Assembly: GCA_916613615.1 (NCBI GenBank) | Contig: OU744726.1 | Span: forward strand, 19,657,515-19,721,514 | Direction of reading: 5' to 3' | Length of the DNA stretch: 64,000 nucleotides | DNA from: Steromphala cineraria | Taxonomy: Eukaryota; Mollusca; Gastropoda; Trochida; Trochidae | Shown: positions 58,805 through 64,000 of the stretch, one piece after another | Layout of the letters: each line of letters starts with the position of its first letter | How positions within the stretch are numbered: position 1 is the stretch's first letter | Translations under genes and position numbers: made by a program | The notes under the pieces: generated by a model | What the model was told of the DNA's origin: nothing | The model's database searches: none | Seen by the model: the letters and a program-made list of their open reading frames with translations, nothing else

Positions 58805-59098
58805 ACCGTATTTACTTTAATAAGTGCCAAACGCTTATTTCTTCCCCAACCCTTTACCCCCCAGGACTTATTAGAGGTAAGACGCTTATTGGAGGCCCGG
58901 CGCTTATATCTTTCATAGACAATGGAAGTTGGTTTGAATTTGTCTTTTACAATGTCCTTACTAAAGGACATTAATCCAATAGTTTGGACTCAGCGCTTAT
59001 TAGAAGAATTATTTTCTCAAACACCAATGACCCCCCCCCCCCCCCCCCCCCATGCTTATTAGAGGCCCAGGGCAAAGGAGACAAGCCCCTTATTAGAA
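58805..59098 (-). repeat. Low-complexity element with GCGCTTATTAGAGG units and a C21 run
   Basis: CGCTTATT(A/G)GAGG-like words recur at about 58829, 58864, 58881, 58901, 58993, 59055 and 59088, starting with CCGTATTTACT. A run of 21 C occupies 59031-59051. The arrangement resembles an interspersed repeat with an internal short-word array. The open frame on the minus strand here is an artefact. Confidence 0.6.
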
Positions 59099-60989
59099 CA
59101 AAAATTTTACATGATTGTTCATAGAAATTCTTTCTGAACTCTAATTCTCAGTATTATGAGAACTTCTAAAGCTATAATTGCGTGATTATTTGAAGTGTTT
59201 ATAAAAAATTAAGTAGATAATCCTTTAAAGAAAAATATAAGTGGTAGCTAGAATTAAATGTTAGGAAACTTCAAGCATGTGTTGATGATGAAAGGTGACT
59301 GGGTTAAGGCTGTTGATGGTTTAAATGTTGATAATAGCTCAACGGGCATATTGGGAAAATAGGTGGGCTTAATTGTTTCATTATGTACATACATGTGTCA
59401 ATATATACAAACTTTCTATACAAGTTGATTGATTTTCTCAAATTTGTAAAAACATCTTGAATACATTGTTAAGAAAAATTGAAAGGGAAAAGCAGCTTTT
59501 CTTAAAATTGAATAGGTAAGGTCATTGACAAAAATAGATAGAATTATTCAGGCTACAGGTAAAATATAATCTTTGACTGTAGATATATATACATTTTGTT
59601 TTATTTAGTGGCTGTTTTGTGGGTTTTGAGATTCCTGTAATATAATATTTAAAGACAAAATGAATTGAAATATGGATTAAAACTATGCAGCAAAAAGCTC
59701 ATATTTTATCACATTACAAATGAAAACTTAAATTATGTTGATCTTTCAAATGTGAAAAATATTAAATGTTAGTACAACAATTACAGTTGAACAACAAATT
59801 GATGATAATTTGTTACGACTTTTGGCACATGATTACTCACCATGTTTCTTAAATGCTGATAAATAGACTATGAAAAACATATGATAATTATAGTAAGTAA
59901 ACAAAACAAAGGGTTTTTATCAAATATCAAGGTACACAGGTCATTCCCACAGAGGAAGCTTATGTCAAAAATACTACACTAACCTCTGCTTTAACCTGAA
60001 CACTTATTGGGCTAGAAATTGAGAAACCTTATTTGATAAGATAAAATTTCAATTGATCCATCTGAGGGTCAAAGTATCAAAAGTAACCTTTCAAAAACGC
60101 CTCAGACATTTTCATAAGCTTTGAGAAATTATACAACTCATGAAAAATGAAACAACATGTAAAATTTCAACTTTATACAATTTGTCCAATTTTCATGTTT
60201 CTTAGTGTGGTCGTGTACAAGCAATGTCACCAGTGATTTGATTTATGGTTATGTATCCTCAAATTATCACTGTCTTATTGCTTGATGTATGGCTACCTAG
60301 AATTATACACATATTTTGCTACAAAAATATATTTGTTACTTTATTAATAGTGAGGAGTACAATGAAATCAAATTGTAGTTGTTCAATCTGATTGACATAT
60401 TTTCAAAAGCAATCTTTAAAAAATCTCAGATATTTTCGTACATGTAGAATATGTGTAAACTAGAATTTAGTCTCCTTGACAGAACACGCTCATTAATATA
60501 ACAACTGGTGACAACTAACAAGCTTTCAATTCCAGAAGTGTTTTCAATGACTGAAGCTTTGCAGACAGGATGTTTAGCCATTTTGCTGCAAGGAGAACCT
60601 GTAGGATGATAGATGTACAGCATATCTAAACAGAGGTTAGTGTAGGTTATAAGACTTGAGCTCCCTCTGTGGAATGTAAAAATATCTGCGATGGGTTCTC
60701 TACACAACAATGTTATCTACATGACTTCATTACACCTTCAAGATGTATGCATGGGTACCTTACATCAAGAAAATATCAAAATTCTCAATCTACAGAACAA
60801 AGGGTAGTTTTGACTATGCACAAAAGGTTGGTGGTATCAAATTCTCATTTACTGAGAGTTTTGGCAAGTTCTCCTCAGATAAGTAGTTTGCCTGGTATTT
60901 TGACTACAATGCTAGTTTTGATTTCTCCCTGAAGCAAAGTTGCGGTAGTCTCCTTACGTGAGCACCAGTCGATGGATTGTGTCCGCATC

Positions 60990-63945
60990 TCAATGACTGA
61001 ACTTGCATATTTCGTCATACACACACCCTGAAATAAAAATGAATATTGATACACAGAGGAAACGTTTTTCTGAACACTTTCTGTTCATCAAGTCTAAGAC
61101 ATTTTAAAAGGATTCCTTAAATAATCATTTGAAATGTTTAAAATCAGTGACATAAACATAAAATATGGTGAAAGGTTGAACATTATAAGTCTGATTATGA
61201 TCAACTGTGTTCCAATTGATAAATTTTCAAAATATTTCTTCTAACAGGATACCAAATTTGTTTGATAGTTTCTTTACCAAACAGTCTGATGACACTCCAT
61301 AGGGATCTATAGCATGCAGAAAGAATGAGCACAGGAGTTACTTGTCCCTTGCTTCTGATACTGACAGAGTTTCTCATAGGCCTCATAATAGACCAAGCTT
61401 ACTTTAATCAGAACATGTGACTATGCTAACTGTTCTCAGACAGTTGGGAGGTAACTCCAGTGTTGAATAAGTTTGTATCCAGGTAAAGGCAATGTTTATA
61501 TTCTTTTTTGCAAATTTTCGGTAATAAACAGAATATCATATTCATGCCAATGGCATACTATGTCTACAACACTAATGCTTAGATATCAGTATATCCCTCG
61601 CTGTCATTCGGGCAATACGAATGTTTAGGCACTCATGTCGTAAACATAGTATGTCATGGACAGTCATATTATATCATGGTATGTTAGTTTATTATGTTAT
61701 ATAACGGTGAAGTAGCCTAGACAGTACAGTCCCTTCAGAGTAATAATTTACAGCTATAATGTGCAGTCCTGGTATTTGCCTAAAATTGGTCATTGTAAAT
61801 ATCGTGAGGATATTTGACTGAGTATGATGTAGACTAAGAGTCAAGACAGTACAAGGCCCTGTATAAACATATTTGCTTCCTCCAACAATATTTGAACCTA
61901 GGCCATAGGTGTGAGAGGCCAGCATGTCAACCACTACACCACTGTGCTCCCCAGGATGATATGAAATAGATATATTAGTATCTACTCACGTCTCCACCCT
62001 TCGCTGTCAAGTTTCTGTTCCTCGAAGGAAGAGTCAAACGGGGGTGAAACGGGTTCATCTTCTGGGTCGTAGAAGTTCCGTAAGTACGGATGTGCCAATG
62101 CCTCTCCGATCGTGATACGTGTTGCAGGGTCAAGGTCGAGCATTCGTTCCAACAGATTTATTGCTGGAAATTAAATGATTAGATGTAAAAATATGAGCTA
62201 GGTGAATAAATTAAATTGAAAAGGAATATGGTGAAATTTTAAAGAGTCTTATTCATCAAACCGGGTAGAAATATGCACCAAGCACCAAATTTGTTTTAAT
62301 CTAAAAATGTTTTTTGTTATATTTCAGCATCTGGGCAATCTTGTTTCTTGCTTTCTTGGGAAATTTCATAACAATATATGGAAAGTTTGGTCTCTAACTT
62401 CAAACAATGATACAAGCACATCTGCCTTATACAAGCCTTATTATTTCATGTCATTTGATGCTCAAATAAGGATTTAAGAAGTATTCAAGATGTATCAAAA
62501 AGAATTTAAGAAGTTTTGAAATTTTTATGGAAAAATAGTTTTGTTGATTATTATTATAGTTCATGTTAATAATTTGAAATACAAAGGGTAAGAAATAAAG
62601 TTTTTTGTTACTAACCTGTTGGTTTTGCCATTGAAAATACATGACTGAAATCTTTTTTCTTCATCTTAGTTTGTGACCTTATGTACTTCCGTGCCTGTTG
62701 AAAAACGAAAAGACCATAGAAATTGACAGTAAAATAATAAGATTTTTTTAACTTGTGAACATGTCCATGATAGAATATAAACCTCTCCCTTGGTTATGGT
62801 TGACAGAGCTCCATAGAAGCTGCTTATCTTACTCAATAGAATCAAAAAACTATTTGTTTTGAAAATGTAAACTTGAGGTTGAGGGGAAACCAGAGAGAGA
62901 GGTACCCGGTATGTATCTGTTATATTATACACCAAAGGAAAGAATAAAAAATTCTGTCAAAAACCATGAAAGGAGTATTGTATGAAATGTCTCTGGGAAA
63001 TTCTATAAAAAGAGAAGAACAACCTCCAAAACAATACAAATGAGGTTTATATGTACAGATATAACTTTCGTAAATATTCATGTATCATATATATACCCGT
63101 GACATAATCTAACACATCCAGCCATATATCCATATAGTCTTATTTAATTCCACCATGCTCCGAGGAATAGAATTAAAAAATATTGAGTTGACCAAGATTC
63201 GAACTCTATCCAGCTTGCGCTTCCTTTTCAGCAGTTTACCTGGGCCAAACTGTTGTTGAAACTTTGCTTGAAAACGGTATAAAGATCTATACCAAAACCT
63301 CGCTACTGTCAATAAAGAAGTTGTTCATCCATAGAATAACTCTTGTCTTCCTAATACTATCGACTTCTAGAATGCCATTCAGACAGCTGTTGTTGAAACA
63401 TGCGACTAGCGTTCAGACCATTGCTTAGACATAAGCCCAGTTGGACAAAGTTGAAATTGGCAGAGTTTCCTGCTTTGTTTGTGATGATTTCAAACTCGGC
63501 AGCACTTGTGAAAGTCTTAATTTTAAATTGGCTACAAGAATGGTATCCTGTTTATTATCTTCCTTTTACCTCTCAGCGATTTGTTTAATATGCTCCAGTA
63601 TTTTCCAAATTTAGAGAGAAGGGTTTTTGTGTGAATTTTACTAAACAATGCAATAGACTAACATGTTGAAACTATCTTTACACCCCTAACATATATGTAC
63701 AGACAGACCCCGCTAAATACATATAGTCCCCTGTTCCGTGTTGTGACAGGAGACAAAAAACATACTCTCCATTCTCTATTTACCAATATATGACAAAAAA
63801 CATTTTAGAACAAAACATTCCCAAAATATGAAAGCTTAAAGTTAAAATCATGAGAATATACTTACATCTCCACTGACCATGCGTTCTATGAAGTCCTCAT
63901 TTGGTGTGCCTGTCAGCTGTAGGATCTTGTTCAGCTGATCGATGT
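60990..63945 (-). CDS. p38-type MAP kinase, last four coding exons (partial)
   Basis: Stress-activated Ser/Thr kinase of the MAPK family; only the C-lobe end is in the window. Exons on the minus strand: 63866-63945, 62616-62694, 61990-62163, 60990-61027 (TGA 60992-60990); 371 nt, about 123 residues, phases consistent. The text runs from [14 protein letters not shown] through [25 protein letters not shown], the conserved [10 protein letters not shown] and GEALAHPYL to [12 protein letters not shown] and a final [12 protein letters not shown]. DPxDEP is the acidic common-docking patch of the p38 subfamily; ERK and JNK differ here. The paralogue (alpha/beta versus gamma/delta type) cannot be decided, so no symbol is given. 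The protein stops about 10-15 residues earlier than vertebrate p38alpha. The catalytic N-terminal exons lie right of the window. Confidence 0.9.
61532..61675. mobile_element. MITE copy B (same family as 8855-8976)
   Basis: It starts AATATCATATTCATGCCAAT and ends ATGGACAGTCATATTATAT; the arms GGCATACTATGTCTAC and GTAAACATAGTATGTC are inverted copies. Compared with copy A the element is in the opposite orientation, and the central loops differ. It lies in the last intron of the p38 gene. Confidence 0.65.
61690..61952 (-). mobile_element. tRNA-derived SINE
   Basis: The minus-strand head 61952-61879: GGGGAGCACAGTGGTGTAGT, with the A box TGGTGTAGTGGTTGACATGC and the B box GGTTCAAATAT. About 185 bp of body follow, including a TCAAATATCCTCACGATATT-like stretch. 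It lies in the last intron of the p38 gene in the sense direction. The sequence differs from the SINE at 19300, so it is a separate family or subfamily. Not a functional tRNA, because the 3' stem partner is lacking. Confidence 0.6.
63290..63345 (+). repeat. Interspersed repeat fragment with AATAAAGAAGTTG core
   Basis: CTATACCAAAACCTCGCTAC..TCAATAAAGAAGTTG..CATCCATAGAAT matches the copy at 7861-7925 (reverse complement) and, more weakly, 1000-1072. It lies in a p38 kinase intron, antisense. Confidence 0.5.
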
Positions 63946-64000
63946 CTGCATGAAGGTCAAGGATCAACAATACCAGAAGTATCTCTCACATTTTGAATTA

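Larger units (their letters stand above)
49631..60989. other. Long AT-rich intergenic stretch with scattered repeats
   Basis: About 11 kb between NCKIPSD and the p38 kinase 3' end. No exon chain with conserved protein text was found on either strand. Recognisable contents are the repeat at 53851, the TTAA element at 54659, a retrotransposon fragment at 55040, a fold-back at 58018 and a low-complexity repeat at 58805. Open frames of 60-117 codons (for example 50266-50619, 54161-54439, 60426-60710) look random. The right part includes the 3' UTR of the kinase gene. Rapidly evolving or non-coding RNA genes cannot be excluded by eye. Confidence 0.6.

Noticed and set aside
61879..61952. Possible functional tRNA gene
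   Set aside because: A and B boxes are present but the acceptor stem does not pair and a SINE body follows.

Overview
The window is AT-rich, intron-dense metazoan nuclear DNA. Bilaterian gene content, together with interspersed repeats of types common in mollusc genomes (elements with a tandem-repeat core and GGAC-rich ends, tRNA-derived SINEs, tails ending in ACTCACTCACTC), suggests a mollusc. Bivalve versus gastropod cannot be settled from the sequence. Names below rest on recognising conserved proteins by eye; no search was run. All exon chains were checked for splice dinucleotides and reading phase.

Layout: (1) 389-2812 (+) holds the last six coding exons of CCDC146, a coiled-coil centriole/axoneme protein. 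(2) 6668-13319 (+) is a complete cytosolic seryl-tRNA synthetase gene (SARS1; 11 coding exons, 503 aa) with an NRF1-type palindrome just upstream. (3) 16397-38901 (-) is a complete TUBGCP6 gene (31 coding exons, 1610 aa), convergent with SARS1. (4) 40521-48611 (+) is a complete NCKIPSD/SPIN90 gene (12 coding exons, 647 aa), head to head with TUBGCP6 across 1.6 kb. (5) 48612-60989 is a gene-poor, AT-rich stretch with transposon debris. (6) 60990-63945 (-) holds the last four coding exons of a p38-type MAP kinase, cut by the right edge. CCDC146 and TUBGCP6 both act at centrosomes or cilia, and NCKIPSD acts on actin nucleation; nothing shows that the genes are co-regulated.

The non-coding part is rich in mobile DNA: a 5'-truncated, internally deleted CR1/L2-like retrotransposon; a second retrotransposon fragment; three elements flanked by TTAA; several fold-back MITEs; two tRNA-derived SINEs; and three members of one element family with a 145-146 bp tandem core. 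The most unusual signals are short tandem duplications at exon borders. The clearest is a perfect 4 x 64 bp array that multiplies a TUBGCP6 splice donor. There is also a series of decayed copies of the end of the NCKIPSD coding region running through its 3' flank. I found no CRISPR array, no operon and no convincing new gene system.
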